A DNA stretch of 22,048 nt from Candidatus Omnitrophota bacterium. GTDB taxonomy: Bacteria > Ratteibacteria > UBA8468 > B48-G9 > JAFGKM01. The stretch spans positions 1 to 22,048 of the forward strand of contig JAMWCA010000008.1 of NCBI GenBank assembly GCA_023819545.1, read 5' to 3'. The notes beneath the pieces were generated by a model. The model made no database searches and was not told the DNA's origin. It saw nothing but the letters and a program-made list of their open reading frames with translations. The translations under genes and the position numbers were made by a program. This document shows positions 1 to 7,530 of the stretch, one piece after another. The first letter of the stretch is position 1, and every line of letters starts with the position of its first letter.

Positions 1-615
1 CTTGGGATAAGAAAAGTTGTTTTGTACAATTATATCCCATGTGGAAGAGGTGATTTTAATAATGATTTAACCTGTGAGGAGAGAGAAAAACTATTTGAAT
101 TATTTTATGAAGATTTAAGTAAAGGAAGAGAATCTCTTTTATCAACAGCCCCTCAGTTTGGAAGATATTGTAAACAAATGTATGAATTAGGGATTGGTGA
201 ATATGCAGTAATAGGTCATTTCACATCAGGCAATACAAGAAAACTGAAAAATCTTGTTGAACTTATAGGTGGATGTGGTGCTGGAAGAGCATATATATCA
301 ATTCAACCAGATGGTAGTATAACTCCTTGTGTATTTATGCCCAAAGTTTATATAGGTAGTATGAAAAAAGATGGAGAAATAAATAAGGAAAATTTAATTG
401 AAATATGGGAAAAATCAGAGGTCTTAAATTTAATAAGAGATAGATTAAATCATCCAGAAAATCATGGTTGTAAAGGGAAATATTTTTCTGTTTGTGGTGG
501 ATGTGTTGCAAGAAGTTATGCATATTTCGGTAATTTTACTTTTCCAGACCCTGGCTGTATTTTGAACAAAAAGATAATTGAAAATATTAAGAAACAGAAA
601 GTTTTAGTCGGCTGA
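1..615 (+). CDS. Radical SAM/SPASM-domain protein, C-terminal part (5' end outside window)
   Basis: The frame is open from base 1 with no convincing start inside the window, so only the C-terminal ~204 residues are present; the TTG at 22 is very unlikely to be the true start. What is visible is a SPASM-type auxiliary [4Fe-4S] domain. Counting from that TTG, there is a GGCGAGRAYISI stretch followed by PDGSITPCVFMP, and near the end a cluster C-x5-C-x2-C (CKGKYFSVCGGC) with a last Cys in PDPGC. This spacing is typical of SPASM radical SAM enzymes such as the heme/tungstopterin-type and peptide-modifying groups. The CxxxCxxC radical SAM motif lies upstream of the window, so the substrate cannot be told. 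The gene converges on nfi and overlaps it by 12 nt. Confidence 0.85.
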   Translation, partial: LGIRKVVLYNYIPCGRGDFNNDLTCEEREKLFELFYEDLSKGRESLLSTAPQFGRYCKQMYELGIGEYAVIGHFTSGNTRKLKNLVELIGGCGAGRAYISIQPDGSITPCVFMPKVYIGSMKKDGEINKENLIEIWEKSEVLNLIRDRLNHPENHGCKGKYFSVCGGCVARSYAYFGNFTFPDPGCILNKKIIENIKKQKVLVG

Positions 616-1266
616 TTTTGAATTTATATGAGCAAGATATAATGGGACTGGAAGAGAATATTCCTTTTTTATACAATTGATAGTTATAGTTAATGTATCT
701 TTTAAATCAATTAAGTGTCCAGGTGAAATAAAAATTATTCCATTATTATAATTTCTTAAAGCATGTCCAATTATTTCTCCCTCTTCGTCTTTAATAAATG
801 TTGAAGAAAGTGGAAAAGAAGGAGGTTCAGAGTAGTTTCCATAAAGTAATGATTTTGCACATCCAATCGTTGGTTTTTCAATCAATACTCCTATATGAGA
901 AGCAAGACCAATTTTTTTAGGATGAGCAATTCCATGCCCATTTAAAATAAAACAATCTACATCTTTTTCAATCTTTTCAATCAGTTTAGTTATATTTTCA
1001 CCTTCTCTAAATGCAAGTAGTCCTTTTATATATGGGAAATTTGTCTTTCCTTTTATTTTGACAATATCTATAATTTCAAGTTCAGGATATTTACATAAAA
1101 CTGCACACGAGATTATTTCATCTTCTTTATAACTGCTATCAATCCCACACACAATGTTTATCTTTTTTGGAATTGGTTTTATTATGACTTTTTTTCTTAA
1201 TTGTTCCTGTATTTTCTCGCCTTCATCTTTATCAACATCCCATCTATGAAGTTTTTTAACTTCCAT
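604..1266 (-). CDS. nfi: Endonuclease V (deoxyinosine 3' endonuclease), with an altered catalytic residue
   Basis: 220 residues, the usual size for bacterial endonuclease V, which nicks DNA 3' of deoxyinosine. Family motifs are in order: GIDSSY with D43, PYIKGLLAFREG with E88, NGHGIAHPKKIGLASHIGV at 109-127 with H115, and a C-terminal P-V-P-L-Y-L-A-H. The catalytic metal site of the Thermotoga enzyme uses D43, E89 and D110. Here the third position is Asn (N109, codon AAT), and the usual Pro of the PYIPG wedge is Lys. The fold is clear, but nicking activity is doubtful. The ATG overlaps the stop of rny by one base (TAATG), so translation is probably coupled. The end overlaps the convergent radical SAM gene by 12 nt. 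Confidence 0.9.
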   Translation of the reverse strand: MEVKKLHRWDVDKDEGEKIQEQLRKKVIIKPIPKKINIVCGIDSSYKEDEIISCAVLCKYPELEIIDIVKIKGKTNFPYIKGLLAFREGENITKLIEKIEKDVDCFILNGHGIAHPKKIGLASHIGVLIEKPTIGCAKSLLYGNYSEPPSFPLSSTFIKDEEGEIIGHALRNYNNGIIFISPGHLIDLKDTLTITINCIKKEYSLPVPLYLAHINSKSAD

Positions 1267-2843
1267 TATTTAGCAAACTCAACTTCTCTTTTCTCTCTTA
1301 TAACAGTGACTTTTACTTGTCCTATATACTCCATATTCTCTTCAATTTTTTTTGCAATCTCCTTTGCAAGAACTCTTGCATCATCATCTGTAATTTCTTC
1401 TGGTTTAACAATCACTCTAACTTCCCTTCCAGCAGAAATTGCATATGCAGAATCAACTCCTTTAAAAGAAGATGCAATTTTTTCAAGTTCTTCTATTCTT
1501 CTTAAGTATTTTTCAAGTGTATCCCTTCTTGCTCCTGTTCTTGTAGCAGAAAGAGCATCTGCAATCTGAGTTATTAATGTATATGGTGTATTAATTGATA
1601 TATCATTATGATGGTATAAGGCAGCATTTACAACTTCTTCTGATTCTCCATATTTTTTAAGAATGTCTCCGCCTATATCTGGATGAGCACCTTCAACCTC
1701 CTGGTCCATTGCTTTGCCTATATCATGAAAAAGTGCTGCTCTTTTTGCAATTTTAGGATTATATCCAAGTTCAGAAGCAATAATTCCTGCCATAAATGCA
1801 CATTCTTTACTATGTATTAAAAGATTTTGACCAAAACTTGTTCTATATTTCAATTTACCAAGTAATTTTACAAGTTCTGGATGGACATTTTCTATCCCTA
1901 TTTCAAACAATATTCTATTTCCATCTTCAACAAGTTGTTCTTCAAGTTGCTTTTTTGTTTTTTCAACTATTTCTTCAATTCTTGCTGGATGAATTCTTCC
2001 ATCTGCAATTAATTTTTCAAGTGCCTGCCTTGCAAGTTCTCTTCTATAAAGATTAAAACAGGAAATTGTAACTGCCTCAGGGGTATCGTCAACTATAAGG
2101 TCAACACCTGTTAGTGCTTCAAAAACCTTTATGTTTCTTCCCTCTCTTCCTATAATTCTTCCTTTAATTTCATCAGATGGTAAACTAACAACAGATATAA
2201 CACTTTCTGTTGCCTCTTCAGGTGCAAGTCGTTGCATTGTTGTTAATAAAATTTCTCTTGCTTTCTTTTCGGCATTTTCTCTTACTTCATTTTCAATTTT
2301 TTGTTGTAATTTTATTGCTTCTTTTCTTGCTTCTTCTTCCATTATTTTCAAAAGTTGATTTTTGGCTTCTTCTCTTGATATACCACTGATTATTTCAAGT
2401 TTTCTCTTTTCTTCTTCTATAAGTTGTGCATATTCTATCTCTTTATTTTTAATTTCTTCCTCTTTTTTCTGTAGTTCTTTTTCTTTTTTTGATAGTTCTT
2501 CTTCTTTAAATTCAATAATTTCTGCTTTTCTTTCAATCGCTAATTCTTTCTGCTGTAACCTTTTTTCCTGGAATTGTAATTCTTTTCTTTTATTTTTTGT
2601 TTCTTTTTCAAAGTCACTTCTTAACTTATAAATTAATTCTTTTGCCTCAATATCTATTTCTCTTTTTTTCTTTAGTGCTATATCTTCTGCTTCCTGTATA
2701 ATTTCTTTTGCTCTTTTTTCTGCTGATTTAATAGTTCTTTCTGCGATATATTTTCTCCACAAATATCCAACAAGTATTGAAATTGCACCCCAAAGGATAA
2801 ACCAAGGCATAACAAGTTTTAGAGTATTTATTGAATTTATCAT
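1266..2843 (-). CDS. rny: Ribonuclease Y
   Basis: 525 residues, standard length for RNase Y, the membrane-anchored endoribonuclease that starts mRNA decay in many bacteria. Domains in order are: an N-terminal membrane segment (~10-28), a long charged coiled coil (~35-200), a KH domain with IIGREGRN at 230-237, and an HD domain with H344, the HD pair H373-D374 in LFHDIGKAMD, and H411/H412. The start at 2843 is supported by a strong Shine-Dalgarno (AAAGGAGGGG) at normal spacing. That site is buried in an 11-bp hairpin (see separate entry), which suggests control of translation. It lies downstream of serA in the same direction and is coupled to nfi. Confidence 0.97.
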   Translation of the reverse strand: MINSINTLKLVMPWFILWGAISILVGYLWRKYIAERTIKSAEKRAKEIIQEAEDIALKKKREIDIEAKELIYKLRSDFEKETKNKRKELQFQEKRLQQKELAIERKAEIIEFKEEELSKKEKELQKKEEEIKNKEIEYAQLIEEEKRKLEIISGISREEAKNQLLKIMEEEARKEAIKLQQKIENEVRENAEKKAREILLTTMQRLAPEEATESVISVVSLPSDEIKGRIIGREGRNIKVFEALTGVDLIVDDTPEAVTISCFNLYRRELARQALEKLIADGRIHPARIEEIVEKTKKQLEEQLVEDGNRILFEIGIENVHPELVKLLGKLKYRTSFGQNLLIHSKECAFMAGIIASELGYNPKIAKRAALFHDIGKAMDQEVEGAHPDIGGDILKKYGESEEVVNAALYHHNDISINTPYTLITQIADALSATRTGARRDTLEKYLRRIEELEKIASSFKGVDSAYAISAGREVRVIVKPEEITDDDARVLAKEIAKKIEENMEYIGQVKVTVIREKREVEFAK

Positions 2844-2849
2844 TTTCCC

Positions 2850-2880
2850 CTCCTTTACTTTAAAAAACTAAGTAAAGGAG
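2850..2880 (-). promoter_or_regulatory. Hairpin sequestering the rny ribosome binding site
   Basis: There is a perfect 11-bp inverted repeat: CTCCTTTACTT at 2850-2860, a 9-nt loop, and AAGTAAAGGAG at 2870-2880 on the plus strand. In the minus-strand transcript the 3' arm contains AAAGGAG, the rny Shine-Dalgarno, and the 5' arm is its anti-Shine-Dalgarno complement. The ATG lies 6 nt beyond the stem (2841-2843). There is no U tract after the stem, so it is not a Rho-independent terminator. It could act as a translational switch, a thermometer-like structure or an RNase processing site; function is inferred only. Confidence 0.55.
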
Positions 2881-2973
2881 TTACCCAGCACGACAGACAG
2901 GAAGGAATTTAAGAAAAATACTTTTTAAAAATTTGTTTCTATGTTTTTTATTTATTTCAAATTTTATTTCCAT
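2881..2973 (-). CDS. Possible small ORF (30 aa) after serA, doubtful
   Basis: An ATG three bases after the serA stop opens a 30-codon frame ending TAA at 2881-2883. It has an AAGGA-like Shine-Dalgarno at 2981-2984, inside the last codons of serA, with 7-nt spacing. The predicted peptide is basic, beginning MEIKFEINKKHRNK and ending FLPVCRAG. The last eight codons lie in a short GC-rich islet (2884-2905) quite unlike the surrounding A/T-rich DNA. No family is recognised. In DNA this AT-rich a frame of this length can occur by chance, so it may instead be untranslated leader of rny. Confidence 0.22.
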   Translation of the reverse strand: MEIKFEINKKHRNKFLKSIFLKFLPVCRAG

Positions 2974-2975
2974 TT

Positions 2976-4550
2976 TTATATCCTTACCAGTCTGACCGAT
3001 TTTATTGCTGGAAACTCCTTTATTTTTAATAATACCTCTTCGTCAACTTCCTGGTCAAGATTTAAAACAGTAATTGCTGGACCTCCTTTTTTCTTCCTGC
3101 CAAGAGTCATTGAAGCAATATTTATACCTTTCTGTCCAAGGACTGTGCCAATATGTCCCATAATTCCTGGTTTATCTTCATTATAGCAGACAAGTAAAAT
3201 ACCTTTAGGGACTGCCTCAACCGAAAAACCATCAATTTTAACAATTTTTTCTTCATTACCTACAACTGTTCCTGATAAAGAGACAGTTTTTGAATTTTTT
3301 GCTTCAACTGTTATTAAATTTGTAAACTCAGATGAGGTTTTTTCTCTTTTTTCAATTAATTTAATTCCTTTTTCTTTCATTATTAATAAAACATTTATAG
3401 GATTTACTTTCCTTTCTTCTTTTAAAAGCCCAACAAGGATATTTGCTCTTAAAATAGAAAGGTCATAATTTGCTATTTCCCCTGTATACTTAATTTCAAC
3501 ACTTTTTAAATTACCATCAAACATCTGTCTTAAAAATAATCCAATTTTTTCTCCAAGTGAAAGGTACCCCCTTAATTTTTCATATGTTTTTTCATCAAGA
3601 ACAGGGAAATTTACAGCATTTTTAACGACCTTCTTTTTTATTGCATCAACTATTTGAGTGGCAAGTTGACACGCTACACTAATCTGGGCTTCTTTTGTAG
3701 AAGCACCAAGATGTGGTGTAACTATAACATTTTCAAACTCAAAGAGGGGAGAACTTTCTATGGGTTCTTTTTCAAATACATCTAAAGCAGCCCCTTTAAC
3801 CTTCCCATTTTTTAAATATTTTACAAGTGCTTCTTCATCTATAATCCCTCCTCTTGCACAATTAACAATCATAACTCCATCTTTCATAATTTCAAATTCC
3901 TTATCGCTTATTAAATGATATGTTTCATTATTAAGTGGAAGATGTAATGTAATTATATCTGATTGTTTAAGGAGTCCATCAAAATTTACGATTGTAACTC
4001 CAAGTTCTCTTATTTCCTCTTCTTTCACATAAGGGTCATATCCAATAACTTTCATTCCTATTGCTTTTGCAATACTTGCAACTCTTCTACCAATCCTCCC
4101 AAGACCAATTATCCCTAAGGTTTTATTATATAGTTCTGTTCCTAAGAATTTCTTTTTTTCCCATTTACCATTTTTTAATGTCTGATTTGCGATAGGTATA
4201 TTTCTTGCAAGCGAAAAAATAAGTCCAATTGTATGTTCTGCAGCAGAGATTGTATTTCCTTCAGGAGCATTCATAACAATTACACCATTTAATGTTGCTG
4301 TCTCTATGTCAATATTATCAAGTCCAACACCTGCTCTACCAATTATTTTAAGGTTTTCTCCTTTTTCTATTACTTCTCTTGTTACTTTTGTTCCACTTCT
4401 CACAATTAATACATCATAAGGAGAAATAATATTCATTAATTCCTCAGATGATATTTTTCCAACTTCATTTATTTCAAATCCCTCTTTAATCAAAATTTCC
4501 TTTCCCTCTTCTTCAAATGGTTCAGTTATCAAAACTTTCATTTTTCCCAT
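2976..4550 (-). CDS. serA: D-3-phosphoglycerate dehydrogenase, long form
   Basis: 524 residues, the length of the long SerA with an intervening (ASB) domain and C-terminal ACT domain. It catalyses the first step of serine synthesis, 3-phosphoglycerate to 3-phosphohydroxypyruvate with NAD. Visible are the Rossmann motif GLGRIG (149-154), catalytic R233 in NCARGG, E262 in DVFEKEP, and H280 in TPHLGAST. The ACT domain (~450-524) includes NEDKPGIMGHIG, the usual serine-feedback module. The first ATG is preferred because an AAGGA lies 8 nt upstream; M4 is an alternative. A TTGACA-17-TAAAAT promoter precedes it, divergent from cysS. rny and nfi follow in the same direction. Confidence 0.96.
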   Translation of the reverse strand: MGKMKVLITEPFEEEGKEILIKEGFEINEVGKISSEELMNIISPYDVLIVRSGTKVTREVIEKGENLKIIGRAGVGLDNIDIETATLNGVIVMNAPEGNTISAAEHTIGLIFSLARNIPIANQTLKNGKWEKKKFLGTELYNKTLGIIGLGRIGRRVASIAKAIGMKVIGYDPYVKEEEIRELGVTIVNFDGLLKQSDIITLHLPLNNETYHLISDKEFEIMKDGVMIVNCARGGIIDEEALVKYLKNGKVKGAALDVFEKEPIESSPLFEFENVIVTPHLGASTKEAQISVACQLATQIVDAIKKKVVKNAVNFPVLDEKTYEKLRGYLSLGEKIGLFLRQMFDGNLKSVEIKYTGEIANYDLSILRANILVGLLKEERKVNPINVLLIMKEKGIKLIEKREKTSSEFTNLITVEAKNSKTVSLSGTVVGNEEKIVKIDGFSVEAVPKGILLVCYNEDKPGIMGHIGTVLGQKGINIASMTLGRKKKGGPAITVLNLDQEVDEEVLLKIKEFPAIKSVRLVRI

Positions 4551-4571
4551 AGATTTAATCCTTTTTATAAA

Positions 4572-4600
4572 ATTTTATTTTCTTTTTTCAATTATGTCAA
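4572..4600 (-). promoter_or_regulatory. Sigma-70-type promoter of serA
   Basis: On the minus strand there is TTGACA (plus 4595-4600), a 17-nt spacer and TAAAAT (plus 4572-4577). This is six of six at -35 and five of six at -10 with optimal spacing. The expected start of transcription near 4565 leaves a short leader that carries the serA Shine-Dalgarno at 4559-4563. Confidence 0.6.
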
Positions 4601-4655
4601 AAATCTTTGAAAGAAGAAGTTTGGATTATGATAAAATATATTTTGGTGAATAAAA

Positions 4656-6047
4656 ATGGTCAAGTTTTATAATACATTTACAAAGAAAAAAGAAGAATTT
4701 TATCCAATAGAGGATAAAATTGTAAGAATGTATACTTGTGGACCTACTGTTTATGATTTTGCCCATATCGGCAATTTTCGTGCCTATGTATTTGAAGATT
4801 TACTCCACAGATTTCTTGAATATATTGGTTATAGAGTAATAAGAGTTATGAATATTACAGATGTAGATGATAAAACAATAAAGGGAGCAAAAAAAGAAGG
4901 AATAAGTTTAAAAGAATATACTGATAGATACATAAAATATTTTTTAGAAGACATGGATATATTAAGATTGAAAAAACCAGATTTTATGCCAAGAGCAACT
5001 GAACATATAAAAGAGATGGTTCAACTTATAAAAAAGTTATTAGACAAAGGTTATGCATATTATAAAGGTAATTCAATCTATTTTAGTATTTCCAAGTTCC
5101 CTAATTATGGGAAACTGTCAGGTATTGATTTATCTAATGTAAAAATTGGAGCAAGAGTTGATTCTGATGAATATGAAAAAGAAGATGTGAGGGATTTTGT
5201 TCTTTGGAAAGAGGCAAAGGAGCATGAAGGCGTATACTGGGAGACAGAAATAGGGAGAGGTAGACCTGGCTGGCATATTGAGTGTTCTGCAATGAGTATG
5301 AAATATCTTGGGGAGACATTTGATATTCATACAGGAGGAGTTGATAATATTTTCCCTCATCATGAAAATGAAATTGCTCAAAGTGAAAGTGCAACAGGGA
5401 AAAAGTTTGTGAATTACTGGCTTCATTGTGCTCATTTACTTGTTAATGGTGAAAAGATGTCAAAATCAAAAGGGAATTTTTATACTTTAAGAGATTTGCT
5501 TTCTAAAAATTATAATCCGGTTGCTATTAGATATCTCCTTCTTTCAGCACATTACAGAGACCCTTTAAATTTTACAGAAAAGTCGTTAAAACAAGCAGAA
5601 AATACAGTTAAAAATTATAATGAGTTTTATCAAGGTTTAAATATATGTGCTTCTGAAAAAAATAATCCAGTAATAAAACAGGAAATAGAAAAAGCAAAAA
5701 AAAGTTTTATTGAGGGATTAAGTGACGATTTAAATATTTCATTTTCATTATCAAGTATCTTCAATTTTATAAAAAATATAAATGTTTTCTTTTCAAAAGG
5801 AGAGTTTGGTAAGGAAAATGTAAAAGAAGTTAAGGATTTTATTGAAGATATTGACAGGGTTTTATGTATAATTGAGAAAAAAGAAGAAAGTTTACCGGCT
5901 GAATTTCTAAATTTGATAAGGAAGAGAGAACAGGCAAGGAAAAACAAAGATTTTGTGGAAGCAGATAAAATAAGGGATTTTTTAAAACAAAAAGGGATAA
6001 TACTTGAAGACACTCCATATGGAACAAGATGGAAAAAAATAAAATAA
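4656..6047 (+). CDS. cysS: Cysteinyl-tRNA synthetase
   Basis: 463 residues, typical for bacterial CysRS, which charges tRNA-Cys. The class I signatures are clear: TCGPTVYDFAHIGN with zinc ligand C28 and the HIGH-like H37-I-G-N, the other zinc ligands C210 (HIECSAMS), H235 and E239 (PHHENE), and KMSKS at 267-271. The C-terminal helical DALR region ends in RKREQARKNKDFVEADKIRD and TPYGTRW, both characteristic. The ATG has a GGTGA Shine-Dalgarno at 4645-4649. It is divergent from serA and separated by 47 nt from pyrR, which has its own promoter. Confidence 0.97.
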   Translation: MVKFYNTFTKKKEEFYPIEDKIVRMYTCGPTVYDFAHIGNFRAYVFEDLLHRFLEYIGYRVIRVMNITDVDDKTIKGAKKEGISLKEYTDRYIKYFLEDMDILRLKKPDFMPRATEHIKEMVQLIKKLLDKGYAYYKGNSIYFSISKFPNYGKLSGIDLSNVKIGARVDSDEYEKEDVRDFVLWKEAKEHEGVYWETEIGRGRPGWHIECSAMSMKYLGETFDIHTGGVDNIFPHHENEIAQSESATGKKFVNYWLHCAHLLVNGEKMSKSKGNFYTLRDLLSKNYNPVAIRYLLLSAHYRDPLNFTEKSLKQAENTVKNYNEFYQGLNICASEKNNPVIKQEIEKAKKSFIEGLSDDLNISFSLSSIFNFIKNINVFFSKGEFGKENVKEVKDFIEDIDRVLCIIEKKEESLPAEFLNLIRKREQARKNKDFVEADKIRDFLKQKGIILEDTPYGTRWKKIK

Positions 6048-6079
6048 GTTAATCGGGACTTCTTGATTCTTTTAAACTC

Positions 6080-6088
6080 TGTTATAAT
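6080..6088 (+). promoter_or_regulatory. Extended -10 promoter of pyrR
   Basis: TGTTATAAT (TG at 6080-6081, TATAAT at 6083-6088) is a perfect extended -10 element just after cysS. No good -35 hexamer lies at the right distance, which is common for extended -10 promoters. The predicted transcription start (~6094-6096) coincides with the first ATG of pyrR at 6095, leaving no leader or a leader of about 15 nt. Confidence 0.45.
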
Positions 6089-6094
6089 AAAAAT

Positions 6095-6649
6095 ATGGAA
6101 AGAAAAATTATGGATAGAAGAGAAATAGAAGAAATTTTAAAAGAGATGGCTGATAAAATTGAAAGAGAATATGATTTAGAGGACCTTGTGCTTATAGGAA
6201 TAAAAAGAAGAGGGGCAATATTAGCCGATAGAGTTAATAAATTACTGTCAAAAAAATTACCTGTTGGATATCTTGACATAACATTTTATAGAGACGATTT
6301 CAGTAAAATTGGTGCACATCCAGTAGTTGGAACGACAGAGATATTATTTGATATAGATAATAAAAAAATTATTCTAATTGATGATGTTTTATATACAGGA
6401 AGAACAATAAGAGCAGCACTTGAGGCATTAATTGACTTTGGTAGACCAGAATTTGTTAAACTTTTTGTTCTTATTGATAGAGGGCATAGGGAACTACCTA
6501 TTTGCGCTGATTTTGTCGGTAAGAAAATTGATATTGGTAAAGATGAAATGGTTGAAGTAAAATTGAAAGAAATAGATAGAATAGATGAAGTAATTATAGT
6601 AAAAAAATGGAATGGAAAAGAAAAGACCTTATCGGACTTGAAGATTTAA
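6095..6649 (+). CDS. pyrR: PyrR-type uracil phosphoribosyltransferase / pyrimidine regulator
   Basis: 184 residues, matching the PyrR family. Members bind pyr mRNA in some bacteria and convert uracil plus PRPP to UMP. The PRPP loop is at 92-105 (IILIDDVLYTGRTI), followed by LIDRGHRELPICADFVGK, a PyrR hallmark. The N-terminus RKIMDRREIEEIL aligns with the start of known PyrRs. Two starts are possible: ATG 6095, which would be nearly leaderless given the promoter, or ATG 6110, which has GGAAAG about 8 nt upstream. It overlaps pyrB by 43 nt. Because the promoter abuts the gene, there is no upstream leader for a PyrR-dependent attenuator here. Any mRNA target would lie inside the operon or elsewhere. 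Confidence 0.92.
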   Translation: MERKIMDRREIEEILKEMADKIEREYDLEDLVLIGIKRRGAILADRVNKLLSKKLPVGYLDITFYRDDFSKIGAHPVVGTTEILFDIDNKKIILIDDVLYTGRTIRAALEALIDFGRPEFVKLFVLIDRGHRELPICADFVGKKIDIGKDEMVEVKLKEIDRIDEVIIVKKWNGKEKTLSDLKI

Positions 6650-7530
6650 AAAAAGAAGAGATAGAAACAATATTAGAAGTAGCAAAATCTTTTAAAGATG
6701 TCAGTACTCGTTCTGTCAAAAAGGTTCCTGCTTTGAGAGGTAAAACTGTTGTTAATCTCTTTTTTGAGCCAAGCACAAGAACAAGGACTTCTTTTGAACT
6801 TGCTGCAAAAAGATTAAGTGCTGATGTTTTAAGTTTTGATGTAAGTTCATCTTCTGTTTCAAAAGGTGAGACAATTGTTGATACTGCAAAAAATATAGAA
6901 GCGATGAAGGTTGATTGTTTTATTGTTAGGCATTCTATTTCTGGAGCACCTGAAATCATAAGTATGAATGTTTCTGCATCGGTTATAAACGCAGGAGACG
7001 GTTGTCATGAGCATCCAACTCAAGCACTTTTAGATTTGTTTACTGTCAAAGAAAAATTTGGAGAAATTAAAGGTTTAAAGATTACAATAATTGGAGATAT
7101 TTTACACAGTAGAGTTGCAAGGTCAAATATCTGGGGATTTAAGAAATTACAAGCAGATGTATGTGTTTGTGGCCCACCTCCATTAATTCCAAAAGGGATT
7201 GACAATTTAGGTATAAAAGTGACATATAGTTTAGATGAAGCAATAGAAAATGCAGATATAATTTACCTCCTACGGCTTCAGAGAGAAAGGCAGAAAGAAA
7301 ACTTTCTCCCTTCTTTGAAAGAATATAGTTTTCTTTACGGCTTAGATAAGAAAAAATATGAGAAATTAAAGAAAAAAACATTTATAATGCATCCTGGTCC
7401 AATGAATAGAGGAATAGAGATATATTCAGATGTTGCTGAAAAAGATAAATCTCTGATTCTTGAACAAGTAACAAATGGGATTGCTGTTAGAATGGCTGTT
7501 CTCTATCTTACAATTGGAAGGAAAATATGA
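6607..7530 (+). CDS. pyrB: Aspartate carbamoyltransferase catalytic chain
   Basis: 307 residues, the usual length. It joins carbamoyl phosphate and aspartate, the committed step of pyrimidine synthesis. The carbamoyl phosphate motif STRTRTSFE begins at residue 56, HPTQALLDLF at 136, and MHPGPMNRGIEI near the C-terminus contributes to the aspartate site. It begins within pyrR and ends ATGA-overlapped with the helicase gene, so the three are probably one transcript. No pyrI or pyrC follows. Confidence 0.96.
   Translation: MEWKRKDLIGLEDLKKEEIETILEVAKSFKDVSTRSVKKVPALRGKTVVNLFFEPSTRTRTSFELAAKRLSADVLSFDVSSSSVSKGETIVDTAKNIEAMKVDCFIVRHSISGAPEIISMNVSASVINAGDGCHEHPTQALLDLFTVKEKFGEIKGLKITIIGDILHSRVARSNIWGFKKLQADVCVCGPPPLIPKGIDNLGIKVTYSLDEAIENADIIYLLRLQRERQKENFLPSLKEYSFLYGLDKKKYEKLKKKTFIMHPGPMNRGIEIYSDVAEKDKSLILEQVTNGIAVRMAVLYLTIGRKI

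Noticed and set aside
2131..2631. Ser-rich frames on the plus strand opposite rny
   Set aside because: They are the complement of the Glu/Lys-rich coiled coil of RNase Y; no start signals and no recognisable domain.
2850..2880. The rny leader hairpin as a transcription terminator
   Set aside because: No run of T follows the stem on either strand.
4606..4637. Promoter for cysS (TTTGAA with TATGAT or TAAAAT)
   Set aside because: Spacers are 15 or 20 nt and both boxes are imperfect; in such AT-rich DNA this is not distinguishable from background.
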